Shown: in pieces, positions 1-8,919 of the stretch
Layout: each line of letters opens with the position of its first letter
Position numbering within the stretch: the first letter of the stretch is position 1
Assembly (NCBI RefSeq): GCF_000590925.1
Contig: NZ_CP004372.1
Coordinates: 2,771,001-2,835,000, forward strand
Direction: 5' to 3'
Length of the DNA stretch: 64,000 bases
From: Roseibacterium elongatum DSM 19469
GTDB lineage: Bacteria > Pseudomonadota > Alphaproteobacteria > Rhodobacterales > Rhodobacteraceae
Translations under genes and position numbers: made by a program
The notes under the pieces: generated by a model
Told to the model about the DNA's origin: nothing
Seen by the model: only the letters and a program-made list of their open reading frames with translations
Database searches by the model: none

Positions 1-607
1 CACCGGGGCCGAAGTCATGACCAAGGACATGCTGTTCGCCACGCTCGACCCGACCATGCGCGCGATCGAACTGCCCGATGGCACCGAGGTGATCCTGTCG
101 GACACGGTGGGCTTCATCTCGGACCTGCCGACGCAACTGGTCGCCGCCTTCCGCGCGACGCTGGAGGAGGTTCTGGACGCCGATCTGATCGTGCATGTGC
201 GCGACATCAGCCACCCGGAAACGGGCGAGCAGGCGGCGGATGTGACCCAGATCCTGACCGATCTGGGCGTGACAGGCGAAACCCCGCTGATCGAGGTCTG
301 GAACAAGATCGACCAGCTTCCCGGCCCCGAACGCGCCACCCGGCTGACCGAGGCCGCCCGGCGCGCGCATGTCTATGCGGCCTCGGCACTGACGGGCGAA
401 GGGATGGGGCCGCTGCTCAAGGCGGTGGCCGAGGCCGTCTCGCCGCCGCGCACCCGCACGGTCGTGACGCTGACACATGCCGATGGCCGCCGCCGCGCCT
501 GGCTGTTCGAGCAGGGCATCGTCGAAGGCGAAGACGCGGGCGAAGAAGAGACCCGCCTGACCGTCAACTGGACCGACCGGCAGCGCGCGGCCTTCCAAGC
601 GCTCTGA
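1..607 (+). CDS. hflX: GTPase HflX, C-terminal part (5' end outside window)
   Basis: The reading frame is open from the first bases, so the true start lies upstream; about 201 residues are visible. HflX is a ribosome-associated GTPase that splits stalled or stressed ribosomes. The visible part carries the G3 region DTVGFISDLPTQL, followed by the helix typical of the family (VAAFRATLEEVLDADLIVHV). The G4 motif NKID and a G5-like SALTGEG come next, then a short C-terminal domain. The P-loop (G1) must be upstream of the window. The 3' end overlaps by 44 bp the end of the convergent DMT exporter. Family assignment is by recognition of these motifs and is firm. Confidence 0.93.
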   Translation, partial: TGAEVMTKDMLFATLDPTMRAIELPDGTEVILSDTVGFISDLPTQLVAAFRATLEEVLDADLIVHVRDISHPETGEQAADVTQILTDLGVTGETPLIEVWNKIDQLPGPERATRLTEAARRAHVYAASALTGEGMGPLLKAVAEAVSPPRTRTVVTLTHADGRRRAWLFEQGIVEGEDAGEEETRLTVNWTDRQRAAFQAL

Positions 608-1506
608 GAAGGGCTGCGGGCGGGTTCAGCATCACCAGCCCCAGCGCCAGCAGGCCGAACCCCGCGAAGACCGAGGGCGCCAGCCGCTCGTCCAGCACCA
701 GCCATCCCAGCGTGATCGCCACCGGCGGGATCATCAACGTGACCAGCATCGCATTGCCCGACCCGGCCACGGCCAGCACGCGATAATAGAGCAGATAGGC
801 CAGCGCCGTGCCGAAGACCGCGAAATAGGCGACCGCGCCGATGCCCTGCGCAGCCTGTGGCAGGGCAATGCCCCCATCGACCAGATGGGCCAGAGGCAAC
901 AGGATCAGGCTCGACCCGGTCAACATTCCCATCGCGGCGATCTGCGGCGGCAGGCCGGCCAGATGCTTGCGCGCCCTAGGCCGCCGCCACCGCATAGGAC
1001 AGCGCGCCGCCCAGCACCGCCAGTTGCGCGGCCGAGCGGATGTCGAAACGCGCCAGAGCATCCAGACCGATCGCCATCGCGACGCCCGCAAAGGCGATCA
1101 GCACCCCGGCCAGCCGCCGCGCCGTCAGCCGTTCATCGGCAAAGACGGCGGCCGCCACCAGCACCCCGAAGACGGCGGTGCCCGCGTTGAAGATCGAGGT
1201 CAGCCCCGTCTCGATATACTGCTGGCCCCAGGCCATCAGGCCGAAGGGGATGGCATTGTTCAGCAAACCCATGACGATCAAGGCGCCCCAGACCCGCGGC
1301 GCGCGGGGAACGGGCAAGCCGCGCAGCAGCACATAGCCCCACAGGATCAGCGCCGCCCAGGCCACGCGATGGGCCACCAGCGTCAGCACCGGCAATTCGT
1401 CCAGCGCCAGCTTGATCGCCAGGAAAGACGCGCCCCAGATGCCCGCCAAAAGCAGCATTTCGGCCAGGGCGCGCGACGACAGGGCAGGGGATCGGGCTTG
1501 GGTCAT
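564..1506 (-). CDS. DMT-superfamily (EamA) exporter, interrupted by one extra base
   Basis: Two minus-strand frames join into one EamA-type transporter of about 313 residues with around ten hydrophobic segments. The N-terminal half (from 1506) begins MTQARSPALSS and runs to an in-frame TAG at about 977. The C-terminal half continues in the next frame (ARKHLAGLPPQIAAMG) to 564. Removing the single plus-strand T at 977 turns the stop into Trp and restores one frame (AVAAAWARKHL). Such proteins export small metabolites such as amino acids; the substrate cannot be read from the sequence. The final codons overlap the end of hflX, which is convergent. The break may be a sequencing error or a young pseudogene; I favour the former because the rest is intact. 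Confidence 0.8.
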
Positions 1507-1563
1507 GGCCCCGTCATCGCAAGAGTTTCACCCCGTCGCGACCCAAAACATGCGCAAGCAACG

Positions 1564-1592
1564 AAAAAGCCCCCGCAGTCGCCTGCGGGGGC
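1564..1592 (-). terminator. Rho-independent terminator after the first FadL-like gene
   Basis: A perfect 10-bp stem (GCCCCCGCAG at 1569-1578 with CTGCGGGGGC at 1583-1592) has a 4-nt loop. On the minus strand it is followed by a run of five T. It lies 26 bp past the stop of the outer-membrane protein gene and before the DMT exporter start, so it should separate the two minus-strand units. Confidence 0.85.
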
Positions 1593-1617
1593 CCGATCAT
1601 GCCGTGTCAGCCACCGC

Positions 1618-2793
1618 TCAGAAGCTGTAGCCGACGCGCAGGCCGTAGCCGATCGCAGTGTTGTCGCGGAACTCGGCAAAGGTCGTGCCGGGGGCGGCGC
1701 CGGTCACGCCCGGTGCCTCGGTTTCGGCATCGCCGATCCAGGTGTAGCTGCCGCCCACCAGAACCCGCCAGGGGCCACGGTCATAGCGCACGCCCAGACC
1801 CAGCGAGGTGCGTCCGTCGGTCGGCCCGAGATTGCCCGAAAATCCGTCCTGCTCGGCCTCGTAGGTGATCGAGCCCAGGACCGCCCAGTTGTCGCTGAGC
1901 CGACGCGCCCCGCCGATCGTGTAGGTAAAGGTATCGTCGTCATAGTTGACCAGCGAGGATCCGGTCAGCGCGTCGAAGGTGGGCGGCGTGATGTCGAACT
2001 CGCTCCAGTCGGTCCAGCGGATCGACCCGAAGACAAGGGTGCCCTCGGCAACGCCGGTCTGCGCCTCGAGCAGCACCTGCTGCGGAATGGTCGTCTCGAA
2101 CCGGGTCGGCCCGACACCGCCCAGGGTCGAGCCCTCGGTGCCGGTGAACTCGTGGGTCGTGGCGCTGTAATAGGTCAGCGCGACGCGCAGGGCGATGTCC
2201 GCGCGTTCATAGGCCGCGCCCAGCATGTAGCCCAACTCGGTCGAGCCATCGGCCTCCATGATGTAGCGGTTGCCCGCCCCCGCCGGCGGGGCCGAATTGT
2301 TGAACAACGCGACATTGCCCTCGGCCGTGACGAAGCGCAGACCGCCATAGACCGAAAAGTTTTCATCGATCTCGTAGCGCAGCGCCGCGGTCACCTGCTC
2401 CGAGCGGATCTCGGCCTGGCTGCCCTCGCCGGCCCGGTAGAGATACCACGGCGGCGTCGCTACGCCCGAGTAATCCACATCCGCGCCGATGGGCTGATCG
2501 TAGATCACGGCAAAGGACAGACGCTCGCTCAGATCGGTGCGGAACGAAAAGCTGGCAAAGCTGTAGGACGGTGCGACATCGCCGCTGCTGCTGCCCGCCG
2601 GGGCGCCGCCCACCGGAAAGTCGTAAACCTGGACGCCCGACACGTCGGGATCGGCAAAGCTGTAGCTCAGTTCGACATAGGTGCCGTCCTCGAACAGGAT
2701 GGCCGGCGTCTGCGCCTGACGCTCGACGCCACCGGCCTGCGCGACGGCGGTGGTCGCAAGCAAAGCCGCAGATGCGGCCGTAAATCGGTACAT
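1618..2793 (-). CDS. FadL/OmpP1-type outer-membrane transport protein (copy 1)
   Basis: A 391-residue protein with a clear signal peptide (MYRFTAASAALLATTAVAQA, cleavage before GG). It consists of alternating amphipathic strands and ends in Phe (GLRVGYSF), as expected for an outer-membrane beta-barrel. The length and segments such as RLSFAVIYDQPIGADVDY resemble the FadL/OmpP1 family, which moves hydrophobic compounds such as long-chain fatty acids across the outer membrane. The start is supported by a strong GGGAGGAA ribosome binding site. A related gene sits immediately upstream on the same strand (copy 2), and the two share the strand pattern YVEL/YLEL, Y..ELGYLLG.AYER and PQ....EAQTGIA. 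Substrate unknown. Confidence 0.85.
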   Translation of the reverse strand: MYRFTAASAALLATTAVAQAGGVERQAQTPAILFEDGTYVELSYSFADPDVSGVQVYDFPVGGAPAGSSSGDVAPSYSFASFSFRTDLSERLSFAVIYDQPIGADVDYSGVATPPWYLYRAGEGSQAEIRSEQVTAALRYEIDENFSVYGGLRFVTAEGNVALFNNSAPPAGAGNRYIMEADGSTELGYMLGAAYERADIALRVALTYYSATTHEFTGTEGSTLGGVGPTRFETTIPQQVLLEAQTGVAEGTLVFGSIRWTDWSEFDITPPTFDALTGSSLVNYDDDTFTYTIGGARRLSDNWAVLGSITYEAEQDGFSGNLGPTDGRTSLGLGVRYDRGPWRVLVGGSYTWIGDAETEAPGVTGAAPGTTFAEFRDNTAIGYGLRVGYSF

Positions 2794-2951
2794 GGGTTCC
2801 TCCCCTTTGTCCCCGTATTCCCTCGGGAGTTAATGTCCGGGACAGGCGCAGGCGGTCAATTCTTCCGCAGCGTAAATTATGGGCATGGGTAACGCTTGGG
2901 CGGACAATGTGACGCAAAAGTAACAGCTTTGGCCGCGTTTTTGCGCCGCAT

Positions 2952-4004
2952 TCAGAACCAGATCCCCAGTTGCAGGCTGCCCGACAGGCTGGTGTTGTCG
3001 CTGAACCGGCCCAGATCGACCTCGGCATCGCCGATCCAGCTATGGGTCAGGGCGCCGGTCAGACGCACATCCTCGCCGGTCCATGTCAGCGCCAGCGTCA
3101 GGTCATCGCGCCCGTCGGTCGGGTCGAGCGCCCCGCCCGTGTTGCCGTCGGCCGGCTCATGCGTCCACAGCGCGGTGGCGGCCCATGCCTCGGACAGCCG
3201 GCGCACGCCGCCCAATGCATAGGTGAAGATGTCTTCCTCATAGGCGACCAGTGGCACGGTGGTGGCGACCGCGAACTCGGACCATTCGACCCAGCGCACG
3301 CCCCCGATCAGCAGCGTGTCCGGGGCGATGCCGGTCTGCGCTTCGAGGGTGATGGCCTGCGGCACGGTAGCCGAAAAGCGGCCGGTCGGGACCCCGTTCT
3401 CGACCGTGTCGAAACTGTGCTCGGTCGCCGATTGATAGGTCAGCGCGACGCGCAGCCCGTAGTCCGGGCGCTCATAGGCAACACCCAGCAGATAGCCCAG
3501 TTCGGTCGAGCCATCGGCGCGCACGGAATAGGGGACCGGAAAGAAGATGTCGGCCTCGCCATCGGCCTCGACGACCCGCAGGCCGCCATAGACTGAAACG
3601 CCGTCTGCGAATTCGTAGCGAAACAGCGCGGACAGCGCCTGCGAGGTCATGCCGGCGCTCGAGCCCTGCAGGTAATAGCCCGTGCCCAGCGGATAGTCGA
3701 AATCGGCCCCGAGCGGGTGGTCGTAGACAAGCCCGAATGAGAGACGCTCGGTAAGGTCCTGCCGGTAGCGGAACGCGGCATCGAACAGCGGCGGCACGGT
3801 GTTGCCCGTCGCAGCCCCGCCGGCAAATCCCAGGCGATCGACACCGGAAATCTCGGGCTCGGCATAGGTGAAGGTCAGTTCCAGATAGGTGCCTTCTTCG
3901 AACAGAAAGGCCATGCTGGGGATGCCGCGCTCGATCCCACCGGCCCACAAGGGCGCGGGCAGAAGGCATGCGGCCCATAGCGTTGCGGACCGGATCGATA
4001 TCAT
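2952..4004 (-). CDS. FadL/OmpP1-type outer-membrane transport protein (copy 2)
   Basis: I place the start at the ATG at 4004, which has a GGGAGG site upstream and begins a good signal peptide (MISIRSATLWAACLLPAPLWA, then GG); a longer frame exists but adds only unlikely residues. The product has 350 residues and ends in Phe (LQLGIWF), a typical outer-membrane barrel terminus. It is a diverged paralog of the neighbouring FadL-like protein, matching it along its length (LRVALTYQSAT versus LRVALTYYSAT, GLRVVEADG versus GLRFVTAEG). The two lie head-to-tail with a 158-bp gap, so they may be expressed separately. Predicted role is passage of hydrophobic molecules over the outer membrane; the substrate is not deducible. 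Confidence 0.83.
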   Translation of the reverse strand: MISIRSATLWAACLLPAPLWAGGIERGIPSMAFLFEEGTYLELTFTYAEPEISGVDRLGFAGGAATGNTVPPLFDAAFRYRQDLTERLSFGLVYDHPLGADFDYPLGTGYYLQGSSAGMTSQALSALFRYEFADGVSVYGGLRVVEADGEADIFFPVPYSVRADGSTELGYLLGVAYERPDYGLRVALTYQSATEHSFDTVENGVPTGRFSATVPQAITLEAQTGIAPDTLLIGGVRWVEWSEFAVATTVPLVAYEEDIFTYALGGVRRLSEAWAATALWTHEPADGNTGGALDPTDGRDDLTLALTWTGEDVRLTGALTHSWIGDAEVDLGRFSDNTSLSGSLQLGIWF

Positions 4005-4119
4005 GGTCGTGCGCCTCCCGGGATGGCCGCGGATACTGGGGCTTATTGCAAAGGCGACGGTTGCGTGTGTCAAACAAAGACGCCCTCCGGCCCTCAGCGA
4101 CAGCCGCGCCGCGGGCCGG

Positions 4120-4139
4120 CTGTGGCCGTTGGGCCACAG
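4120..4139. terminator. Hairpin between DMT exporter end and FadL copy 2 start
   Basis: A perfect 8-bp stem (CTGTGGCC / GGCCACAG) with loop GTTG. There is no T-tract on either strand, so termination is only inferred. It sits 12 bp past the stop of the minus-strand DMT exporter. Confidence 0.4.
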
Positions 4140-4150
4140 ATGGCCGGGCC

Positions 4151-5050
4151 TCAGGCCGTCTTGCGGCGCCCCGCCCGGATGTTCAGGTAATTCCCGCCAA
4201 GGATCAGAAGCGCGCCGAGAATGACGCCGAGGCCAAGCGCCTCGTCATAGAACAGCACGCCGATCACGGCGATCACCGGCAGGCGGGCAAAGTCCATCGG
4301 CATCACGACCGAGGCCGGGGCCAGCGACAGCGCCGTCGTAAGGCAGAAATGCGCCGCCAGACCCGCAATGCCGATCAGCACGACCCAAGGCACCATCGCA
4401 GCCGATGGCACAGCCATGTCGCCGTCGTAAAGCGAGGTCGCCAGCCCCAGGCCCAGCTGGATCAGGGTCAGCCAGAACAGGATGCAGGTGGTCGTTTCCG
4501 TGGCGGTCAGACGCTTGGTGAAAATCGCGGTGGTGGCGAACATCACCGCCGCCGCAGACGCCGCGACCATGCCGGGCGACAGGCTGGCATTGCCGGGCTG
4601 CACGATGGCGAGAATGCCGGCAAACCCCATGGCGCCGGCCAAAAGCTTCACCCGCGTCAGGCGTTCGCCCAGAAACAGCGCGGCCAGCGCGATGGTCCAG
4701 AGCGGCGAGGTGAACTCGAGCGCGAAGACAAGGGCCAGCGGGCTGACGGTGATGGCGTAGAACCACAGGTTCTGCCCGGTGAAATGGGCGATGTTGCGGG
4801 CCACGTGCCGCCCCATATGGCGCGTGGTCACCTGCCGCAGCTTGCCGCTGGCCAGCCCGACGACCAGCACGATGACAAACCCCACCGCCGAGCGCCAGGT
4901 CATCAGCTCGAACGTGTCCAGCTCGAGGCTGGCGGCCCGTCCGGCCACGGCCATCGACGTGAAGGACGCGATGGCCCCGAGCATCCACACCGCAGCGCGC
5001 CCGACATGGGCCGGCGGTGGCGCGAACGGCGGCGCTGGTTGTGCAGTCAT
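4151..5050 (-). CDS. DMT-superfamily (EamA) transporter
   Basis: A 299-residue integral membrane protein with about ten transmembrane segments arranged as two EamA repeats. Recognisable features are the repeat-end motifs EFTSPLWTIALAALFLGERLT (first half, around residues 110-135) and FYDEALGLGVILGALLILGG near the C-terminus. Members of this family are drug/metabolite exporters, usually for amino acids, purines or small amphiphiles. The start codon overlaps the stop of the upstream secreted-protein gene by 4 bp (ATGA), so the two are probably co-translated. Substrate unknown. Confidence 0.85.
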   Translation of the reverse strand: MTAQPAPPFAPPPAHVGRAAVWMLGAIASFTSMAVAGRAASLELDTFELMTWRSAVGFVIVLVVGLASGKLRQVTTRHMGRHVARNIAHFTGQNLWFYAITVSPLALVFALEFTSPLWTIALAALFLGERLTRVKLLAGAMGFAGILAIVQPGNASLSPGMVAASAAAVMFATTAIFTKRLTATETTTCILFWLTLIQLGLGLATSLYDGDMAVPSAAMVPWVVLIGIAGLAAHFCLTTALSLAPASVVMPMDFARLPVIAVIGVLFYDEALGLGVILGALLILGGNYLNIRAGRRKTA

Positions 5051-5424
5051 CGGTTTTCCCCGGCCTCCCGGCAGCAGCCCGTCATCGGCTGCTGCACCCC
5101 CAAGGTCTCAATGCCCAGTTCCACCCGCCATGGCAAGCTGAGCGGCAGGCCCCGCGCGGTGATCGGGCACGCCCCCCGTTCCAGAAAGACCGGGATCGGC
5201 CCGGCATAGGCCCCGAGCGAAAGGCGCAGAAAATCGGGCAGGGTGTCGGGCAGGGCGGGGGTGAGGGGAAACACCCCGTCGCCAAGGTAGTCAAAGCGCG
5301 CCACGTCCCCGTCGAGCAACAGGATGAAGAACCGCTCGGTCCCCAGGCAATGCAATTCGGTGGACCGCGCGGGCGCGACGGGCAAAAGCAGGGCGAGAAG
5401 CAGGGCAGGCAAGATTGGACGCAT
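5047..5424 (-). CDS. Small secreted protein of unknown function
   Basis: A 125-residue product with a plain signal peptide (MRPILPALLLALLLPVAPARS) and a mature part containing four cysteines (LHCLG, GACPI, GCCRE), which could form disulfides in the periplasm. I do not recognise a family. It is translationally coupled to the DMT exporter downstream (4-bp overlap) and lies 51 bp past the mazG stop on the same strand. It may belong to one operon with flavin reductase and mazG. Confidence 0.7.
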   Translation of the reverse strand: MRPILPALLLALLLPVAPARSTELHCLGTERFFILLLDGDVARFDYLGDGVFPLTPALPDTLPDFLRLSLGAYAGPIPVFLERGACPITARGLPLSLPWRVELGIETLGVQQPMTGCCREAGENR

Positions 5425-5475
5425 AAGGCAAACCTAGCGCAGTCTCCGCTGCGGTCGCGTCCCTTCTTGGCGCGT

Positions 5476-6273
5476 CTACAGGCCCTTGGCCTTGGCCGCC
5501 TCCCACAGGGCGTCCATCTCGGCCAGGTTGCTGTCTTCGGGGCGTTTGCCGCGCTCGGCCAGGGTCGCCTCGATATGATGGAACCGACGCAGGAATTTCG
5601 CATTGGCCGCGCGCAGGGCGACCTCGGGATCGACCTTGAGATGCCGCGCGAGATTGGCCACCACGAACAGCAGATCGCCCAGTTCTTCCTCGATCTTGTC
5701 CTGGGGCAGGGTTTCGCGCGCCTCGGCCAGTTCGCGCGCCTCTTCGGCGATCTTGTCCACGACCATGCCGATCTCGGGCCAGTCGAAGCCGACCCGCACC
5801 GCGCGTTTTTGCAGCTTTTCGGCCCGCATCAAGGCGGGCAGATGCAGGGCCACGTCATCCAGCACGCCGCCGCGCGCCTTGGCCGCGCGTTCGGCCGCCT
5901 TGACCGTTTCCCAGTCGCGGGTCTGCTGCTCGGCGGTTTTTTCGTTGCTTTCATCGCCGAACACATGCGGGTGGCGGGCCACCATCTTGTCGGCGATGGA
6001 CCGCGCCACATCGTCGAAATCGAACAAGCCGGCCTCTTGCGCCATTTGCGCGTGAAAGACCGACTGGAACAGCAGATCGCCCAATTCGCCCTTCAACTCG
6101 TCCCAGGCTTCGCGCTCGATCGCGTCGGCGACCTCGTAGGCCTCTTCGATCGTGTAGGGCGCGATGGTGGCAAAGGTCTGCTCCACGTCCCAGGGGCAGC
6201 CATGCTCGGGGTCGCGCAGCCGCGCCATGATCGCGCGCAGCCGGGTCATCTGATCTTGCGGGGCGTCCGGCAT
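5476..6273 (-). CDS. mazG: Nucleoside triphosphate pyrophosphohydrolase MazG
   Basis: A 265-residue MazG, the usual length for the two-domain house-cleaning enzyme that hydrolyses (d)NTPs to NMP and pyrophosphate. The N-terminal signature RLRDPEHGCPWD is followed by the metal-binding helices EEAYEVADAIE and ELKGELGDLLFQ. A second MazG domain has EELGDLLFVVANLARH and AANAKFLRRFHHIE. Its start overlaps the stop of the flavin reductase gene (TGATG arrangement at 6271-6275), so the two are coupled. Confidence 0.95.
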   Translation of the reverse strand: MPDAPQDQMTRLRAIMARLRDPEHGCPWDVEQTFATIAPYTIEEAYEVADAIEREAWDELKGELGDLLFQSVFHAQMAQEAGLFDFDDVARSIADKMVARHPHVFGDESNEKTAEQQTRDWETVKAAERAAKARGGVLDDVALHLPALMRAEKLQKRAVRVGFDWPEIGMVVDKIAEEARELAEARETLPQDKIEEELGDLLFVVANLARHLKVDPEVALRAANAKFLRRFHHIEATLAERGKRPEDSNLAEMDALWEAAKAKGL

Positions 6274-6797
6274 CAGTGGTCCTCGGGGCGCAGGTATTTG
6301 CGCAATCCGTAAAGCAACGGCTCGCCCTCATGCGCGGTGATCACCTCGGCCACCTCGCCGATGCAGATGTGATGCGTGCCGATCCGTTCGGCCGAGATCA
6401 GGCGGCAGTCGAAACTGACCAGCGCCTCGGTCAGGCGCGGGGCGCCCGTGGTCATCGGCACATGCAGGACCGCGTTGAACTTGTCACCGCCCGGGGGTGG
6501 GCGGCGCGAGGAAAACACATCCGAGATGTCGGTCTGGCCCGTGCGCAGCACGTTGATGCAGAAACACTTGTTGTCCAGCACCAGCGGCAGGGCCGAGGAG
6601 GACGCATTCAGGCAGGTCAGCATCGTGGGCGCCGCCCCATCCGCCGAGATCGAGGTCATGGCGGAAACCGTCACGCCGCCGCGCCCCGCCGGGCCATCGG
6701 TGGTCACCACCGAGACCGAGGCGGCGGACCGGCTCATCCCTTCGAGGAAGGCCGCGCGCAGCGCCTCTGCTGCGGTCGTATCGCTGGTCTCGGCCAT
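6273..6797 (-). CDS. Flavin reductase family protein (FMN-binding split barrel)
   Basis: The start at 6797 (MAETSDTTAAEALR) is preferred over a longer frame because GGGAGAG lies just upstream. The 174-residue protein matches the flavin-reductase-like family: SVSVVTTDG, VTVSAMTSISAD, TMLTCLNASSSALPLV and KCFCINVLRTGQ are the usual flavin-binding blocks. GTHHICIGEV near the C-terminus carries the conserved His. Such proteins supply reduced flavin to two-component monooxygenases; no partner oxygenase is adjacent, so the physiological partner is unknown. It faces the agmatinase gene divergently. Confidence 0.88.
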   Translation of the reverse strand: MAETSDTTAAEALRAAFLEGMSRSAASVSVVTTDGPAGRGGVTVSAMTSISADGAAPTMLTCLNASSSALPLVLDNKCFCINVLRTGQTDISDVFSSRRPPPGGDKFNAVLHVPMTTGAPRLTEALVSFDCRLISAERIGTHHICIGEVAEVITAHEGEPLLYGLRKYLRPEDH

Positions 6798-6828
6798 CGG
6801 AACTCTCCCGTCGCTTGCCTGTCGCTTC

Positions 6829-6846
6829 CTTGCCCGATGGGGCAAG
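6829..6846. promoter_or_regulatory. Dyad in the flavin reductase / agmatinase divergent promoter
   Basis: CTTGCCC-GATG-GGGCAAG is a perfect 7-bp dyad inside the spacer between the two divergent genes. It could be an operator; no regulator is identified. Confidence 0.3.
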
Positions 6847-6931
6847 TAGGGGCAAGGGCGGCAAAGTCAGGGGCCGCTTGCCAATCGCGCGCGAAACGGC
6901 AAAGGCTGGCGCGACGCAACGGAGGCGACAC

Positions 6932-7894
6932 ATGGCTTTGGAAGACGCGAAACACCAGATCGACACCGCGATCACGCGCGACGATCTCAAGGGGTTGGCC
7001 TTCGAGAACGCATTTTCCGGCGCGACCAGTTTCCTGCGGCGCAGATACACCAAGGACCTGACCGGCGTGGACGTGGCGGTGACCGGCATCCCCTTCGATC
7101 AGGCGGTGACGAACCGGCCCGGCACGCGGTTCGGCCCGCGCGCGATCCGCGCGGCCTGCAGCCTGCAACCCTTCGATCCGCCCTATGGCTGGGATGGGTA
7201 TTCCCCGCTCGAAGCACTCGCGATTGCCGATTACGGCGACATGGCGCTGGACTATGCCTATCCCGCCGATGTGCCCGCCCGGATCGAGGCGCATATCAAG
7301 GGCATCCTCGACGCAGGCGCGGCCGCGATCACGCTGGGGGGCGATCACTCCGTCACCCTGCCGATCCTGCGCGCCCATGCCGCGAAACACGGGCCCATCG
7401 CCCTGATCCAGGTCGATGCCCATACAGATACATGGCCCGATGACGACCCGTCCCGCATCGACCACGGCACCTTCTGCTACACCGCCGTCAAGGAAGGGCT
7501 GATCGATGTGGCCCATTCCGCCCATGTCGGCATCCGCACCGTGGTCGAGGACAATCTGGGCATTCACATCCACGACGCGGCCGAGCTGCATGCGCGCGGG
7601 GCAGGGGCCGTGGCCGCCGATCTGCGCGCACGGGTCGGGAACCGCCCCGTCTACCTCAGCTTCGATATCGACGGGCTGGACCCGGCTTTCGCCCCCGGAA
7701 CGGGCACACCGGTCTGGGGCGGCCTGTCCAGCGCGCAGGCCGCGCAGTTGTTGCGCGGGCTGGCGGGCATCACCCTGGTCGGCGGCGACGTGGTCGAGGT
7801 CTCGCCCCCCTATGACCATGCCGAGATGACGGCGGTGGCCGGCGCCCATGTGGCGATGGAATTGCTCTGTCTTTGGGGCTGGACCCGGCGCTAG
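6932..7894 (+). CDS. speB: Agmatinase (ureohydrolase)
   Basis: The start at 6932 (MALEDAKHQ) follows a GGAGGCG site at good spacing. The product is 320 residues. Manganese-binding ureohydrolase motifs are complete: GGDHSVTLP, DAHTDTWPDD followed by DHGTF, and SFDIDGLDPAFAPGTGTP. The family includes agmatinase, arginase-like and guanidino-acid hydrolases. The NRPGTRFGPRAIR block and overall length fit agmatinase, which makes putrescine and urea from agmatine, but related substrates such as guanidinobutyrate cannot be excluded. No partner gene of arginine decarboxylation is in the window. Confidence 0.85.
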   Translation: MALEDAKHQIDTAITRDDLKGLAFENAFSGATSFLRRRYTKDLTGVDVAVTGIPFDQAVTNRPGTRFGPRAIRAACSLQPFDPPYGWDGYSPLEALAIADYGDMALDYAYPADVPARIEAHIKGILDAGAAAITLGGDHSVTLPILRAHAAKHGPIALIQVDAHTDTWPDDDPSRIDHGTFCYTAVKEGLIDVAHSAHVGIRTVVEDNLGIHIHDAAELHARGAGAVAADLRARVGNRPVYLSFDIDGLDPAFAPGTGTPVWGGLSSAQAAQLLRGLAGITLVGGDVVEVSPPYDHAEMTAVAGAHVAMELLCLWGWTRR

Positions 7895-7958
7895 AGACTG
7901 GACGCAGCCGCCGCCTTCGCGGTAAGCCAAGGCAACGCTTTCAACCCGGACGCGAACC

Positions 7959-8915
7959 ATGCCGCTCAGGCGCTCCGAACCCACGCAACGCGCGCTCCAG
8001 CGCCAGGTCGCGCGCGAGATTTCCTATGCCTCTTCCGCCGCCTCGAAGGGCGGGCGCGCGATGATCCGCGTGATGGAGAACGCCACCGGCCGCATGGGCC
8101 TGATCCGCCGGGCCGAGGGCTATGACGACGAAGTGCGGCAGGGCCGCGATTTCTGGCAGGTGATGGCCGATCGCTACGGGCTCAGCCTCGAGGTCATCGG
8201 CGGCAGCCTGTCGAACATCCCCGCCGAGGGGCCCGTGGTGGTGATCGCCAACCACCCTTATGGCATTCTCGACGGGCTGATGATGGGCCATATCCTGTCC
8301 AAGGCACGCGGCGATTTCCGCATCCTAGCCCATCGCGTCTTTCGCAAGGCCGAGGATATCGACCGCATCATCCTGCCCATCAGCTTCGACGACACGAAAG
8401 AGGCGCTGGCGCTCAACATCCGGACCCGGCGCGAAGCGCTGCGCTACCTCTCCGACGGGGGCGCGATCGGGGTGTTTCCGGGCGGAACGGTCAGCACCGC
8501 GGCCAAGCCTTTCGGCCGCCCGATGGATCCCGGCTGGCGCGGCTTCACCGCCAAGATGATCGCCAAATCCGAGGCGACGGTGGTGCCGATCTTCTTCGAC
8601 GGCCAGAACTCGCGCCTGTTCCAGTTGATGAGCCACCTGCACACCACGCTGCGCATGGGCCTGCTGATCAAGGAGTTCCGCTCGCGCGTGAACAGCCCCG
8701 TGCGCGTCGTCATCGGCGCGCCCATCCCGCGCGCCGAGCTTGAGCCTTTTGCAAGGGACACCAAGGCGATGATGGCGTTTCTGCGCGAAAGGACCTATGG
8801 GTTGAGCCCCCGGCCGCTGGACCCGCAGCTGCGGGGATTCGAGTTCGAGGCACAACACCGCGACAAGGACGCCGAGGGCGTGCGGCCGCGCGGCAAACGG
8901 AAAGACAGGTATTAG
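7959..8915 (+). CDS. Lysophospholipid acyltransferase family protein
   Basis: A 318-residue protein with PlsC-type acyltransferase motifs: [10 protein letters not shown] (block I, with five rather than four residues between His and Asp), and [19 protein letters not shown] (block III, glycerolipid binding). The NHP.G.LDG variant is typical of the subgroup of PlsC-like enzymes found near ornithine-lipid and hemolysin-type annotations. It probably acylates a lyso-lipid at the inner membrane; the substrate is not resolved. It lies 4 bp before murI on the same strand, suggesting co-transcription. Confidence 0.85.
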   Translation: MPLRRSEPTQRALQRQVAREISYASSAASKGGRAMIRVMENATGRMGLIRRAEGYDDEVRQGRDFWQVMADRYGLSLEVIGGSLSNIPAEGPVVVIANHPYGILDGLMMGHILSKARGDFRILAHRVFRKAEDIDRIILPISFDDTKEALALNIRTRREALRYLSDGGAIGVFPGGTVSTAAKPFGRPMDPGWRGFTAKMIAKSEATVVPIFFDGQNSRLFQLMSHLHTTLRMGLLIKEFRSRVNSPVRVVIGAPIPRAELEPFARDTKAMMAFLRERTYGLSPRPLDPQLRGFEFEAQHRDKDAEGVRPRGKRKDRY

Positions 8916-8919
8916 GGCT

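Noticed and set aside
841..2892. A 683-residue plus-strand frame across the DMT exporter and FadL copy 1
   Set aside because: It spans a terminator and two minus-strand genes and has no recognisable domain.
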